NCBI GenBank assembly: GCA_026826555.1
Contig: JAKSZT010038899.1
Location: forward strand, 163,948 to 227,947
Source of the DNA: Tolypeutes matacus
Taxonomy: Eukaryota > Chordata > Mammalia > Cingulata > Chlamyphoridae
Reading direction: 5' to 3'
DNA length: 64,000 nucleotides
Position numbers and translations under genes: made by a program. Of this stretch, positions 22,857 to 35,454 are shown piece by piece. Positions within the stretch are counted from its first letter, which is position 1, and every line of letters begins with the position of its first letter. The notes below the pieces were generated by a model. That model searched no databases. It was not told where the DNA came from and saw only the letters and a program-made list of their open reading frames with translations.

Positions 22857-23640
22857 CCTGTGAGGATATTTTATGGATTTACATCATCACTACTTTGATT
22901 GATTCTATGTCTGACTACATCTACAACTAACTGAAGAGAATGCACTCAACAATGAGAGAAGTCTTATCCAATCAGTTGAAATCCTTAAAAAGAAAGTGAT
23001 GATTTCTGCAGTCAGAAGGGAGAATTTCCTATTTCTACTTTAGCCAGCCAGCTTCTACTGGGGAATTCATTGAAAGCTTTCCTTGGAGTTCCCTGCTTGC
23101 AACCTGATCTAAATATTTTAGACTTGCCCATTCTCACAATAACATGAGTCAATTCCTCTGAAAAAAGTCTTAATATTTAATATATTTATATATTACATAT
23201 ATCTATCAGTTCTGTTTCCTTTGAGAACCCTGACTAATACAAGACATAGGTTACTTCCATGGGGAAAAGAGAAAAGTAACAGTATAGAGTCTAAGAATAA
23301 AACTCAAACTGAGCACAAGCATTACTAATATTGACAACAGAATTTGATGACTAATTAGAAAATTAAAAGTTGGCTCTTCTAAGGCAACTCAAAATCAGGG
23401 TAGGCTTGAAATAAGTTGATAGAAAACTGAAAAGTCATGGGACATAGCTGCATGGCATATGTCAAGGACAACCATTAAAATTTCTGTGGTTGTAGGATAT
23501 TTATTTTAGAAGAGCATCAAAGAGAAATGATTAAAAGGAGCTCCAGCAGGACACACCATTATGTCAGACCCTTGATATTGTTGATTGTACTCACAAAACC
23601 TTTTCTTGTGAAATTGAAACTTAGTCTAGTATTATATATT
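22857..23640. other. Unassigned interval with an old repeat end
   Basis: The stretch TTCTGTTTCCTTTGAGAACC plus CTGACTAATAC near 23209-23240 is the terminus of a common old mammalian repeat that I cannot name. Nothing else recognised. Confidence 0.4.
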
Positions 23641-24895
23641 GCCTAAGTGTTACCTCCTGAAAGCCTCCTTGTTGCTCAAATGTGGGTTCTTTTTAATCCA
23701 AACTCTGCATATACATGCACTACCTTCCCCCAGGGTGGGACATGACCACTAGGGATGACTTATATGGCACCAAAGGATTATTACCAACCACTAACTAGAG
23801 ATGCATCTGGAAAAAGACCTTGGCCAAAAGGGGGAAATATCAAATACAAATGAGTTTTTATGGCTAAGAGATTTCAAAGTGAATGGTGAGGTCAATCCAA
23901 GGGTTTTCCTTATGCAAGTCTCAACAGGATCTCATTCACTGCCACAGTGTACAGTGCCTCAAACAGCAGGGATCCTGAAGTTTCTAGAGGCATCTAGACA
24001 CAATAGGCAGGACAGACAATATCAGGAATTTAGCACCCTTTCAGTGGGCCTTACTTCAGAATATAAACAAGTTAGACTCATTTATAATTCCCCTACACAT
24101 GTCTCTTCTGCCCCTTTGATTTGAAACTATAATTAGCATAATTTTTAATTATATGTCTCAGAGACTTAAAATTTCAGTCTGGTAATATGCCAGTTGAGAC
24201 TGGAATCTCAGCATTATTATAACAGCTCCTTTCCAGTTCACTGGGCTCACCCAGAACAACTAATAAAAGAATGATGTTGGACAATGCCTATTCCAAAAAA
24301 TCAGAGAGCATAAACAACTTCAAGCAAGACAGTTCCATTCATCTCTCCCATGGGATCTAAGCTCCCTCTCAATCAGAAACAGATTGGGAATCACCATCCC
24401 CAGTTCCTCACGATTGGAGAATGAATATTAGTCTAAAATACACATTATTATTCTATTATAGGCTTATTATTATTCTAGCAATGGAGTAACTTGTATCATT
24501 GTTATAAAGGCAGTGACCACCAGAGGTTCTGAGGGGATGGAGAGGGAAGAATAAATGTAACATGAGGACAATTTTGTGATATTGGAATTGTCTTGCATGG
24601 CATTGCAATGACAGATACAGGCCATTATACATTTTATCAAAACATATAAAATTGTGTGGGTCAAAGTGTAGACTGTAACATAAACTATAGTCCATGGTTA
24701 GTAGTAATGTTTCCATATGCGTTCATCAATTTTAACAAATGTACCACAATCATGAAGAAGTGAATGTGGGAAATTGTATGAGGGGGAGGAGGTGAGGTAT
24801 ATGGGAATCCCCTAAATTTTTGATGTAACATTTATATAATCTAAAGCTTCTTTAAAAATAAAAAAAGAATCAAAACCATTAAAATCTAGCCAAAA
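23641..24895 (+). mobile_element. L1 3'UTR (long-3'UTR family)
   Basis: Same module as 1-1198: GCCTCCTTGTTGCTCAAATG at the start, AAAAGGGGGAAA, then the G-rich segment GTGGGAAATTG...GGGGGAGGAGG, the terminal signature and AAAAATAAAAAAAG followed by a second A-run. It is more diverged than the copies at 1 and 60.9 kb, so older. No ORF2 sequence precedes it, so it is 5'-truncated. Confidence 0.75.
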
Positions 24896-25550
24896 AAAAA
24901 AGGACCTCCACCATTTCCTTCTTAAGCATGGAGCATAAGAGCAGTATTACCTTAAAAAGAGGCTGTGCTGACATTATTTTATGGTACTGGAAAGGAATAT
25001 AAGAAGTTATGGATATATGAAGATAGATAATCATGTAATTTATTTCCTGAAAGTGGAAAGAAAGAAGAATGATGGTGGAAGTGCATGGAGTTGTGGCTTG
25101 GGTGAGAAGAGTTTGAGAAGAACCAGGACAGTAACGATGTCCACTGGAGGATATGCTGGAGCTCATCAGGTCACTATAAGAATATTCCCTTGGTGCTCCC
25201 AGTAGAATCAGGACCTATAATGGAGAACTGGTATCTGAAACTGTGGCCTTACCCTTCCTATAACTCTTAACTACACTGTGAAGCTCATGATAATCACAAA
25301 TCAAGATGTAGGGAGGTAAAACAGAAGTTGAAACCCATGAATTACAATGCATGGGACAGTGCTTAGAAACAGGAATTGTGTTGTCAGCCAAGATGTTACA
25401 TAAAAGAAAGCCCCATTGGGATAGGCACCCTGTGGTAGGACCAGCATGGAGCTGAAACTTTAGTATATAATGAATACCTGACTTTTTCTTCCCTCATCTT
25501 TCATATTGAAACATGAGACAAAGATGAGTTAGGCCTAACCACAGGTTTCC
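24896..25550. other. Unassigned interval
   Basis: No recognisable gene. The minus-strand frame 24879-25166 is Ser/Thr-rich without known motifs. Confidence 0.35.
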
Positions 25551-27399
25551 TGTTCCAGCCCCATGGCCATCCAACCCATTGCAATGCTTCTCATCACCCC
25601 AAGGTGTGCCCACTTAGTCAGTGGCCTATTGACCCATCATGGTATTACAGTCACCAATGAGGGATCTCCACAAGTTAGTTCCTTGAGTTGTCTGAGTTGA
25701 GCTTCATGCTTTAAGTCCTCTTTCTTCCCTGGGATTAACTCCATTGCCTTCTGCTGGGTGCTGATCATGAACAGAGTTGTTGAATCCTGAAAAGTTCCTA
25801 GAATATTCATTACAGTACAAAAGAAAGTTTTTGTTATTATAATATAAGTATAGCAATCTGATAAATTGCTAGTGTGAGATAGCCCAATTACCACCTGAGG
25901 CATGAAGGTGTAGAAGGTTCAGGTCTGCTAGCCTGTGGCTCTCAACAATGTTTTCAACAGAAGTTTGGGAAAGCCAGAAGGTGTATCAGATTTGGAGGTC
26001 TTCACCTATGCACACATACTCCAAGCAGGGTTCTTAAAACTGTCTTAATTAATGGTTGCATCCAGACTTGCATACCCCTGGGGGACATCAAAAGAATCCC
26101 CACATAGGATTTGTGTATACACACCTTGTAGCTGGTAGGCTTCCTTTGGATTTTAGTTATCTCCTATTTAACTTCCCCTGAGATATTAACACATGTATGG
26201 CAAGAGGTGTTAACAATAGCACATCTGCCTCCTTTTTAAGCTATAAGGAAGTTTAAAGTCATGTGATTACAAGACATGGTAGAGAGTAACATGATTTCTG
26301 CTTAGCTTGTAGGGCACATGCTGTGGACTCAGCAATGCCAACCAAAGTGGTTGACAGATTGCATGTCATGTGTCCACTGGTGAACAAATAGGAAAGATGT
26401 GCAAAACATTTGCCAGTTTCATTACATTAAGTATTGGTGCATCTCAACAGGTTGCAGAAGACAAATGCACAGCTAATGTGTGTGTCATAGTCTTGCCACA
26501 GGGACACCCTGGTGTCACTCCAAATGTGGGAAAGCAAGATAAGCTTCTTATCCATCAATCTCATCTTAGCAAAAAGGCAAGAGAGAGAGAGTGAGTGGTC
26601 AGATGGCAGAATCAGCCATTAGTCAGTTTCCCTGCTGCCACCATGGCCTTAGTCAGTCTTCCTTCCAGGTCACTGCTGGGTCAAATCTGTAGAAAATGAG
26701 AGAAGGGAATAGTAACTAGTTCTGAAAAAGTAGTCATTCAACTGTTTCCTGTGGGAGACACTTCTCTCAGCCTATTTGCAGTAACATTTTTCCCTCTAAG
26801 ACCATTTCTGTCTTCTCTTTTTCATGGGCTATAATGTCAACAATTTTCCATTAATTTGAGTGTCTTACCCATGCCTTCCAGTCCATTTCTACACCTTCCT
26901 GGTGTGGGAGGTGTCAGGATTCTTCCAAGGTATCCCATGATTATATCCAAGGGGAATACTGGACTAATCAATGTTAGTCATTCCTCACTATACTACAATA
27001 TATGTGGGTCATGTCCTGTGGGTCCCTTCCTTTGGATTTTCAGCTCATGTATGATATGCCCTTCTAGACTCTCCTGAAAACCCACCCCTACACCTGCTGG
27101 CACTAACCTCCTACCATACTGGGAATCATGGAGGGTATGATGGGGTAAAAAGCAGGACAATCCTCTGACAGTGGTGGAAAAAGAAAGTCCAAAGTGGTGT
27201 GTCCTTTTTCCTCCTTTTGTAGGCAATCTTCATCCTGATGGGTGTAAGCATGAATGTGAAGCTAAGCCTAGGCCCTCCTCCACCTGTGTCTCCTCCTCTA
27301 GCTAGTAAGCAAGATAAAGCTGAGTTTCCCTTCTAGGGAATTGCTGAATTCTCTCCAAAGGGACAGATTAAGGTGAACAGTTCAAGCCATGAGTTATCC
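25551..27399 (-). other. Possible downstream part of the endogenous retrovirus
   Basis: The interval lies downstream, in viral sense, of the pol remnant. Here one would expect the integrase C-terminus, env and the 3' LTR. The minus-strand frames (for example 25637-25903 and 26993-27226) look like decayed coding sequence, but I find no motif that proves env and no LTR boundary. Confidence 0.25.
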
Positions 27400-29180
27400 A
27401 AGTGTAGAGCTCAAAGTTCCTCTTTCAGATGGCCATTAATGTTCTCCAAAATTTGGGCTACCTGTGCCTTGTAGGTGACATGTAAGATCCATTTATTCCA
27501 TGAGTTGGGGCCAATAATGGAGTAGATTTTGCAGTAAAGTGGGGTCCTTTCCAAGGAGATGTCACCTCTTACCTTAAGGAATGGCAAAACCAATTTTCCA
27601 AGGTAATCCATGTATGTAATGCATGTTCATGATAAATTAGGATGGCAAGGCCATAGCCTAAAATAGGTGTCCACAGCAACCAAGATATAGGAAATTGGGA
27701 TGGCAAGAGAAGCTGATGCAGTCTATTTGCCATGAGCAGCTTGATGCAGCCACTACTAGAACAGCTGCTCAAAACCATTTCAGGCTCTGGCTTGTAATTG
27801 ACCTCTCTCACATTAGTAAATGGCAGAAGATGCCATTTTTAATAAAAGAGATACTCCATGTTCCTGGTCCCATAATTTAATTGTGTTGGAATTTCCAAAT
27901 CCAGCTCAGGGGTGAATCCACCCAGCAATATAATCATCCATGGAAACTTGAGCAACTTCTTCAATTTCATTAAGGATATGTTCATTGTATTCATGTGTTA
28001 GGCAGGGTTCATCCCCTGCCTGTCTCACAGGAGGATCTGCCAAAACCAGTTCTGGGCATCCTTTATTGGCTAAGTTATTCTAATGATGCTCATTGTGATA
28101 TTGGCCCTTGCCATGTGTATCAACATGGGTGTGATAGATGGTGTATTTCCATGCTGCTAATTGCATCCAATATTACTTCTCCACACAGGAGCACCTTTTG
28201 TTTTCCAATTGTTTATCCTCCATCAAACTGACCACACTGTTAAGTCATTGGTAATGGCCCACAGGTCAGTAAAAGGTACATGAGGGTGCTTGGGTCTGAA
28301 TTTTACAGGGCTAAGAGGAACGCTCACAGTTTAGTCCATTGGGCATTTTTTCCAGTGAGGCAAGAGAAACAGCAGTTGCTGCTCAACAGATGCCAGGCAG
28401 TTTCAGCATGGCTGATCCATCAGTGAACCAGTGCTGGGCATCTGGTGAGGCATCCTTGAGTTAGGGCTCCATAATGCCAAGGTAGGGTGGGAAGGGCCCT
28501 CATGTGGTGTTGCAACAGGATTATCAATGGGGGACTCTGCTATACACTCACACAGGCACATCACTTCCCAAGGTCCCAGGAAGGCATGATTCTTTTTGAT
28601 GATGCTCAATTGCTGGCACTACCTGGCACAGTGTTCTGATTACCCAGGACTCAGGACATGATAGGGATATCTGGCCTTAGCCAGACCTGAGATCTTGGTG
28701 ATCCTTTCCATTTCCACCAATGCCCCAAATCCTGTAAGAAGTTGCCTCTTAAAGGGGGTTGCAACACTGGGTTGCATCTGGAAACTTTGGTCCAGAAGCC
28801 AAAGAGTATGTGATCCTGTTGCTCTCTCCTTCTGCCAGAAACCAGATGGTGAGGTTCCAGTGGCAGAAATTTGTAACTCAAGTGGAGATACAAGCTCTAA
28901 ATTTCCCAGATGTATGGCAGGTGAAATGGCCTGTTTTACCTCCTTGTGGGATGCTCCTTTTATGTTTCCATTGGAAAGGTGCCTGCTTTCTCTGTCACCT
29001 GATATAAGGCTGCCAGGAGAATGCTGAGATGAGGTCAATATGAAAATAGCACAATATATGGGGTTGTTAAAAGGGCACTTCTGCATTTAAGCCCTGATCA
29101 TCTGTAGTCACCTTTTTCACTGGCCACACTGGGCAATTTTAGGCAGAGATAGTAGAGTAGATTACACTGGCAGATTGAAA
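27400..29180 (-). pseudogene. Endogenous retrovirus pol remnant (RT, RNase H, integrase)
   Basis: Collinear minus-strand pieces of a retroviral pol with many stops and frameshifts. At about 29.0-29.1 kb lies an RT-like stretch (VWPVKKVTTDDQGLN, then HIDLISAF, the first catalytic-Asp region). The RT continues to about 28.65 kb. An RNase H-like QHWFTDGSA (28.42-28.44 kb) carries the DG active-site pair, and a Trp-rich RNase H end lies near 28.1 kb. The integrase core lies at about 27.45-27.6 kb (GPHFTAK and HGINGSYM, with MNG-like text after them). The pattern resembles class I (gamma-like) ERVs. Several catalytic positions are lost or out of frame. No intact protein exists. Confidence 0.6.
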
Positions 29181-30399
29181 ATCCTTAGTGAGTTCAGTAG
29201 TTTCCTTTTCCCCACCATAGAGGTAATAGTGCCATCCTGGACAATGCAGTGAGGAGATGGAGATGTGGGAGTGCATAGCCAGTCACACACAAATTTGATG
29301 GTGAGAATTTGCTGGAATTGGGGAGATTATCCCCACAGTAACTGCTAGGAAGTGCAGTGGTGCAGGACATCAACTACTGCAGTGCCTTCTTCAGCAGTAA
29401 ACTTGGCCACAGAAGTGATTAAAGAGCCATTGAACCCAGAGTGGCATTAAAATCCAGCCTCCATACCAATATGGAATGCCTAAACCTTCTAACACTTTTC
29501 ACGGTCCCCTCCTCTTTGCTTTTCCCAGATAATTGTTGTCTGGTAACCTATAAACAAAAGCACCACAGAGTTTCATTCATTGCCCCCAAATTGCACATGC
29601 ACTGGGGCATAACCCCTTCAGTCCCTGGGGTGGGCTGATACCTTGACCCTGCAGCTGGGCCATTTTTAATTATGTCAAATCATGGCTTAATGGCTCCTCC
29701 TAGGGACCTGATTCCTCAATCAGTGTGGAAGGAATGGGAGAGGTCTGCAAAGTCTGACTCCCCATCCACCACAAGGTCCAGAGGGCTATTGGAAGCAGTT
29801 GGGTAGAGGAAGACTGTCTCTGCTGAGACCATGGCCTTCCTTCCAGTTTGTATTTTTCCTAATGTTCTCCACAGGAGATTTTTTCATGGTATCATTGGGG
29901 ATCCTTTTCTCTAGTAAGCATGAAAACATACTTCAACAAGTGGGGGTCACTAGTGGGCCATGAGTCCCTCCTCTGCCACAGCCCAGGTGGCCAGAGATGT
30001 GCCCAGTGGATGTGAGAGCATGCAGCATTACTGGAAATGCACCCATGGCCTGTAAGCCCTGCCTCCCCTCCTTGTCACCATCTTGGCCACTTCTTTAACA
30101 TGGGAGCACCTCTCCCAAGTGGGGAGAGTAAAATAAACTTGCACAATTGCATCTCTAATTCCATACTTCTCATGGAAGCAGTATGTTGAGTAGAAAACAT
30201 TAGCTTATCTCCCCACTCCAGGAGGTCCCTTCTAACTGGCTGGTATGGAATATTCTTGTGTCTGTGCCCAATTGCTTCTGTGTAACTAAAGGTTTCTCAT
30301 TGTTACTCCAAAGATTGTTGGAGTTAAGGGGAGGTCACCCAAAGTGGAGTATGCTCATCTAAGTCCCTTTAGGACCCATTAAAAAAAAAAAGGTTAGGA
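29181..30399 (-). other. Possible upstream (gag/protease side) part of the retrovirus
   Basis: Upstream of pol in viral sense. Minus-strand frames are fragmentary and give no definite gag or protease motif. Plus-strand open frames here are shadows. Confidence 0.25.
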
Positions 30400-30499
30400 A
30401 TCAACTATTGTCAGTCTTGGCTCAGGTTTGCTGTGAACTGCTGCTCCCTCCACACACTATGTTTCCTCCTCTCTTAGCTCTAATAGGCTGGAGTCTGTT

Positions 30500-30720
30500 G
30501 GCAGATGGGGTAGGATCCCAGGTCACCAATTTTTGTTTTACTCAGCCTGATTGCGAAGGGGACTCATTGCTCCTGCATCCTAAAGTCTGGACAGACAGGA
30601 GAAGAGGTCCTCTCCTGTTTTCTGAAAATATCTGTGTTTGTTATCCCTTATCTCCTTCTCCATGAAAGCCCACACTTTCATTTTCTCATCCAGCTTTCCA
30701 TCTTCAGGTTTAATACTTTG
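30500..30720 (-). other. Candidate retroviral U5 / primer-binding-site region
   Basis: On the minus strand the text runs from GGGATAACAAACACAG to CTGAGTAAAACAAAAATTGG and TGACCTGGGATCC. The TTGGTGACC string is like the tRNA primer-binding start of some class I ERVs, and it sits on the expected side of the pol remnant. No LTR pair could be aligned by eye, so this is tentative. Confidence 0.3.
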
Positions 30721-30939
30721 CTGAATAACAACTAGTCTCACATTAACCTCAGAATCAGTCTGAGTAGCATAAGTGCACTGAGTGTTTTATTCCACTAGAA
30801 ACATATATGATTTACCTTTATCCTTAAAACTTGACATTATTTTCAGACTATGAATTTGCTTATTCTAATTCTTTCACTTGTGAGATCATACAATATTTCT
30901 CCATTTCTGTCTGGAATATTTCACTCAAAATGGTTAATA

Positions 30940-31295
30940 TAGTTTTCCAGGGCCTGGTGTGGGGATAGTGAATGGGGAAATTAATGCTTAAATTTTACAG
31001 AGTTTCTATTTGTGTTGTTGGAAAAGTTTCTACATTGGATGGTGGTAATGATAGAATAGCAATGTGAACATAACTAACAGCAATCAATTATATATTTGAA
31101 TATGGTTTAAAAAATAAATATTAGGTTGTACATATATCAGTAGAATAATAATTAGGAAAAAAACAGGACTGTACAGTGTTGCTAATGGGGGAAATGTGGG
31201 AGGGGGAAGGGTGGGGCATATGGGAAACCCCTATTTTTTTTATGTAACATTTATGTAATCTAAAGGTCCTTTAAAAATAAAGAAAAAAAAATTAA
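30940..31295 (+). mobile_element. L1 3'UTR end (third variant)
   Basis: ACAGCAATCAATTATATATT, TAGGTTGTACATATATCAG and GGGGGAAATGTGGG lead into the shared L1 terminus AACATTTATGTAATCTAA and AATAAAGAAAAAAAA. Related text is seen at 39.6-39.7 kb. Confidence 0.65.
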
Positions 31296-32385
31296 GGAAA
31301 TCTTATTTCAAGCTATGGAATGTAGTTAATAGTACAAAGATAATAGTATTTTTCTATAATTGTAACAATCATACTATACTAATGCTAGTTGGAAATACAG
31401 GAGTGTATTATTCAACTATGTATGATAGTATATGCTTTCTTCTATTAATGTCTCTCTTAACTTTGGTTTCCCTTCTTATCTCTTGGCAAACCAATCAGTT
31501 TTATGGAATTTTGTGTTCTTTATTAATATTTTATTTTATTTTGTTCCTGACTGTTACCTAAAGCTTTTTTTCAGTGATTGCTTCTCTTTTGGCTGAAGAC
31601 CCAACTTGTTTTTCTCTTACATGTACATCTTCCATTAACAGTCCACTTTTGGGCACTTTCATCTGTGTACATACTCTAGTGCACTCCTAGCTGCCCCATC
31701 CTCCACCTTGGCCCAAGGCATGCAGAGCAGATGGGTTTCTAGTTCTTTGGAACAGATTTAACAGGAGACCTTACTTGAGGTGTAGACAGAATTGGTAGGA
31801 AAGAAATGACCATTTAAATATAGATGGGTGGATCGATAGATGATAAAATGATGCTTAAATTTATTTGAAAAGCATTAAACTGACACCTTTAAGACAAAGA
31901 GACAACAAAAAGGGGGAAAAGTAATGTCTTAAATCATAAAGGAAAGATGAAAGTGAGAAATGTACAGAAGAAGGAAAGATGGAAAGAATGAAGGAAGGAA
32001 GACAATGATAGAATGTGTGGAATTTTCACCAAGGAAAAGTTTTGACACATAAAAGATGTGTAGATAACACAGTTTCAGTTTTTTGTGTTTTGTTTTTGTA
32101 TGATAAAGATGGAACAAGCTTCATGCAGTCACCTTGCTGGAGGACAAAATGTGAGCCAGAGGACAAATTAGAGCAACCTCATTCAGACAAGAGGGATCAG
32201 TGTCCCCCAGGAGCTGATCTCCTGAGTTTTCAGCATAAGATGCTGAGTCTACTTCTGATGGTGTTCTTCTCATTCTCACTCCTGAGGACCCAGTCAGTTC
32301 ATTACTTCCCTGGTTGGTGTAGTTGAAAGATACTTGGTGGAGAATGACTCCTAGAAGACTACATTGGAGTTGTGGGCTTGCTAAG
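31296..32385. other. Unassigned interval
   Basis: 31300-31440 may be more of the same L1 3'UTR class. 31930-32000 is purine-rich (GGAAGGAAAG). No gene recognised. This is the 3' flank of the IGHV5-like segment. Confidence 0.35.
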
Positions 32386-32424
32386 GGTTTTTGATGCTCC
32401 CAGGATGTGGTTTCTTTCACTGTG
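32386..32424 (-). promoter_or_regulatory. V(D)J recombination signal, 23-bp spacer (IGHV5-like)
   Basis: Minus-strand heptamer CACAGTG (32418-32424, perfect), a 23-nt spacer (32395-32417) and nonamer TCAAAAACC (32386-32394, one mismatch to ACAAAAACC). It immediately follows the codons for YYCAR and GA, as in functional V segments. By sequence this is a fully competent RSS. Confidence 0.93.
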
Positions 32425-32863
32425 TCTCTTGCACAGTAATACACATCTGTGTCTGAGGCCTTCAGACTGGTCCACTCTAGGTAGGCTGTGCTGGGAGAGT
32501 TGTCTGTGGATATGGTGACTTGACCTTGAAAGGATGGTCTGTAGTGTGTTCTGAAATTATCAGGATAAGTGTTTCCCACCCACTCCAGTCCTTTCCCTGG
32601 TTCCAGGTGCAGCCAGCTGATGTAGTAGCTCATAAAGCTATACCCAGAGTCCTTATAGGAGCTCATCAGAGGCTCCTCAGGCCTTTTCACCTCTACCCCA
32701 GACTGCACAAGTTGCTCCTCAGTGATGACATCTGTGTGAGAGACCCAGGAGTCAGACATCAGAGGCTCCATCATCCCCACCCTCTTCTGTGACCCCAAGC
32801 CCTGGGTCATCCCTGACCTGGGAGAAGAGCCATGAGGAGGGCAAGCATGGTGGCAGACCCCAT
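32425..32863 (-). CDS. IGHV5-like heavy-chain V segment, open frame but lacking the first cysteine
   Basis: Encodes a leader and V domain of an immunoglobulin heavy chain. Leader exon 32818-32863 (46 nt, MGSATMLALLMALLPG, donor GTCAGG). The intron is 86 nt, with acceptor CACACAG. V exon 32425-32731. The spliced frame is open throughout. Framework 1 reads EEQLVQSGVEVKRPEEPLM, CDR1 is GYSFMSYY, the CDR2 region is TYPDNFRT, and framework 3 has YRPSFQGQVTISTDNSPST and AYLEW, ending YYCAR. This is very close to the IGHV5 pattern. The invariant Trp after CDR1 (ISWLHLEPGKGLEW) and the second cysteine are present. The first cysteine codon is TAT: SSYKDSG stands where SCK is normal. Without the intradomain disulfide a stable VH fold is unlikely, so I would call it an ORF or recent pseudogene. 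The single long frame 32121-32927 runs on through the intron and RSS by chance. Confidence 0.88.
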
Positions 32864-32944
32864 CTGTGAAGGTTGATGGAAAAGGACAGCACTGAGGACA
32901 CCAGATGGCCTGTGGGGGAGACTCCATAGGGCAAGGGTAGCAGT

Positions 32945-32977
32945 GGATTTAAAGGGGAAGTTCCCATCAGTTTGCAT
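32945..32977 (-). promoter_or_regulatory. IGHV5-like promoter: octamer and TATA-like box
   Basis: About 110 bp upstream of the leader ATG, the minus strand has ATGCAAAC (32970-32977), one mismatch from the ATGCAAAT octamer bound by Oct factors. CCTTTAAATCC (a TATA-like element, about 32943-32953) follows about 20 bp downstream. Order and spacing fit a B-cell V promoter. Confidence 0.7.
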
Positions 32978-34039
32978 ATTTCCCTTCTACTCTCCAGATG
33001 AGACTCTACAGTGTTCATAATCCAAAAGCTAAGGGCAGGGAAAGACACTTGTCTCTATCCTCCAGGCAGGGTCAACAAAAAGTCCCTATAATCCTCCCCC
33101 TACATACCAGCACTGTGGGCCTGGACTGCACAGAGCTGGGGCCTCAATCACCTTCAAGGCACTTTCATAGTCCTAAAAGTGATGAGGATGGGGAAAAAGT
33201 CTGAGTCTGCAGTCCAAGGCACCTGCAGGGTTGGGTACCAAGTTTTTCCTCTGAAGATTTGGTGGAAGATATAGATTGTGAGGGAGCTTCTCTATCTTCT
33301 TAGCATGTTAAGGATTCTAGCCACTCAAAGACACTTTCCCAATAGAAATGCCAGGTATTTCCTGGGATCATGGAGCTGCAGTGGATGCCCTGAGGTCTGA
33401 GGGATGGGATTGGTGACTATGGGCTGTGAGCTTCTTTCAAAGCTGTCTTTCAGGTCCATGCAGCTTCCAGTTAAGTGTTGTGGGTCCTAGATCCTGATCC
33501 CTTTGATTCACATTGGACTTGTTCACTTTCTTTCTTTTTGGCACTATAATTTTCTTTATCATAAGAAGTTATCTCACAGTGTTTAGATTAAGTAAAGGAA
33601 GAATATATATTTCTTCTAATATTCCACAGCATGTAAAATGACTTTATGAAGTTCCTTTAACAGGAATTTCTACTCACACATCAGAAATTGGACAAATTCT
33701 GTCAAAATGTTAACATTTATCCCAGACCTAGGCTTCATTTAGGTATAATACAAATTCCTGTTCTCATGAATCTAATCTGGACTTTTTGGTGGACCTGTCC
33801 TAGATGAGGCTGCTTTCTTTCTTTATAACAATGCTGAAAGTCATTCAAGGTTGGGATGGTTTCTAAGTGCCATTAGAGTACCCAGAATAGTTCTACCTCA
33901 AGGAATCTCATCTGTTACCTCCTCAAGAACCACCATGCCACTCAGACATGGCTTCTTCTCCAAATATAAACTTTTACCTCAACAGCATTAGGAAGCTGAA
34001 AATATTTGCTGAATTATCTGGGTGTGTGAGTACTGGGAA
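32978..34039. other. Unassigned interval
   Basis: 5' flank of the IGHV5-like segment and beyond. Nothing named. Confidence 0.35.
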
Positions 34040-34490
34040 CTGTAGTGTCTTAGGTTCCTAGGCTTGCTTAGCAAAGTGCCACAACTTGGTGGCACAAAAG
34101 AAGAGGAATCTATTCTCTCAGGATCAGGAGGCTAGATGTCATAAAAAAGGTATGCACATGTCCATGTTCCTGTGAAGGTTCTGAGGGAGAAAATGTTCCA
34201 GGACTCTCTCCTGGCCTCTGGTGTCTGCTGGCAAGCCTTGGCATTCTTTGGCTTTTAACTAGAAGACTCCAAGCACCCCCTCCTTTCTCACATGTCCATC
34301 TTCCTTCTGATTATCTGTTTACTCTTATTATAAAGGCATCAGTCATTGGATTAAGGCCCACTTGCATCCAGTATGGCCTCACCTTCAATTAACTAATTAT
34401 ATCTGCAAAGACCCTATTTCCAAATAAGGTCACATTCTTAGTTTTAAGAGGACATGAATGTTTACAGGACACTACTTAATCCAGTACATG
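34040..34490 (+). repeat. Old mammalian interspersed repeat
   Basis: Landmarks include AAGTGCCACAACTTGGTGGC, TCAGGAGGCTAGATGTCAT, ACTAATTATATCTGCAAAG and CCTATTTCCAAATAAGGTCA. This is a common old mammalian repeat, probably retroviral-LTR- or DNA-element-derived, that I recognise but cannot name with certainty. A weaker copy may lie at 43.69-44.1 kb. Confidence 0.6.
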
Positions 34491-35454
34491 TAGTTTTCTT
34501 TAAAATGCAAACCAGGGATTAGTGTCATGGGAAAGTGTCTGGGTATGAAATGTGCTATGAAATACACTATATTTCTGCTTCTTATTTTAATTTCTTGGAA
34601 GAAATAATCTATCTGCTGAATTAATTAAAAAAGACCAGGATTTTACAAATTGACAAATAAGGAGACTAGCTATCCCTTCATTTTGACCATTTGCTTAAAG
34701 GCAAAGAAGATGTTATAACATTTAATTAGCTCTGAACTCTGTATATATGTAGATAACCATTATAAGAGGTATAATGATGCATTTTATTCTATAAAAGTCC
34801 AGATAATATTAAGAAGACATTTTGAAAATTAAATATTACTCACATTATAGAATAGAAACAATTTGGATGACTTTGTAATACTCAAAGTGCATTAGGGGAT
34901 AAAATTATTTTAACATGCTTTCAAGATGTAGGTAAATTAGAGAACACTTGCTAAGCATGAGGCATTTTATAACAATAATCAACTATCCTCCATTAGCCAT
35001 TGCCATGCATGCAGGGGAATTGCTTAAGGGAATAGGATTTGTTCTGTACATAATTGAAAACCATGCACATGCATGGAATATCTCTGCAGAAATTATGCAG
35101 AAATTATGATTTTCCTCCCTTAAATGTAGGCTGGGGGTCTACATGCTGAGCAACCTCAAAGTTGTTTCTTATTCAAATGACCTCACACTGGAAAATATTT
35201 ACCTTATTGATGAAGTAAAGGGCAAAAAAATATAAATATTACTGTTTAAGCTCAGTGTTCAATCTTCTCGTATGTTTATATCAAGCATGAAGTGATAAGG
35301 GCAATTCTCTGGTTAAGTATTATTACATGTTAAATCAATATAATGTAGCCATAAGTAATTCATTAACAAATAGTGAAAACCTAAAAAAAAAGAAAATTAT
35401 TAGAAATAACATGCATTCAGATTTTGAAAAATGTCACCAATTTTGAAAATAATT
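34491..35454. other. Unassigned AT-rich interval
   Basis: No recognisable gene or repeat. Confidence 0.4.

Noticed and set aside
32121..32927. A single 268-codon minus-strand open frame
   Set aside because: It contains the V exon but also runs through the leader intron and the RSS. Only 32425-32731 and 32818-32863 are exons.
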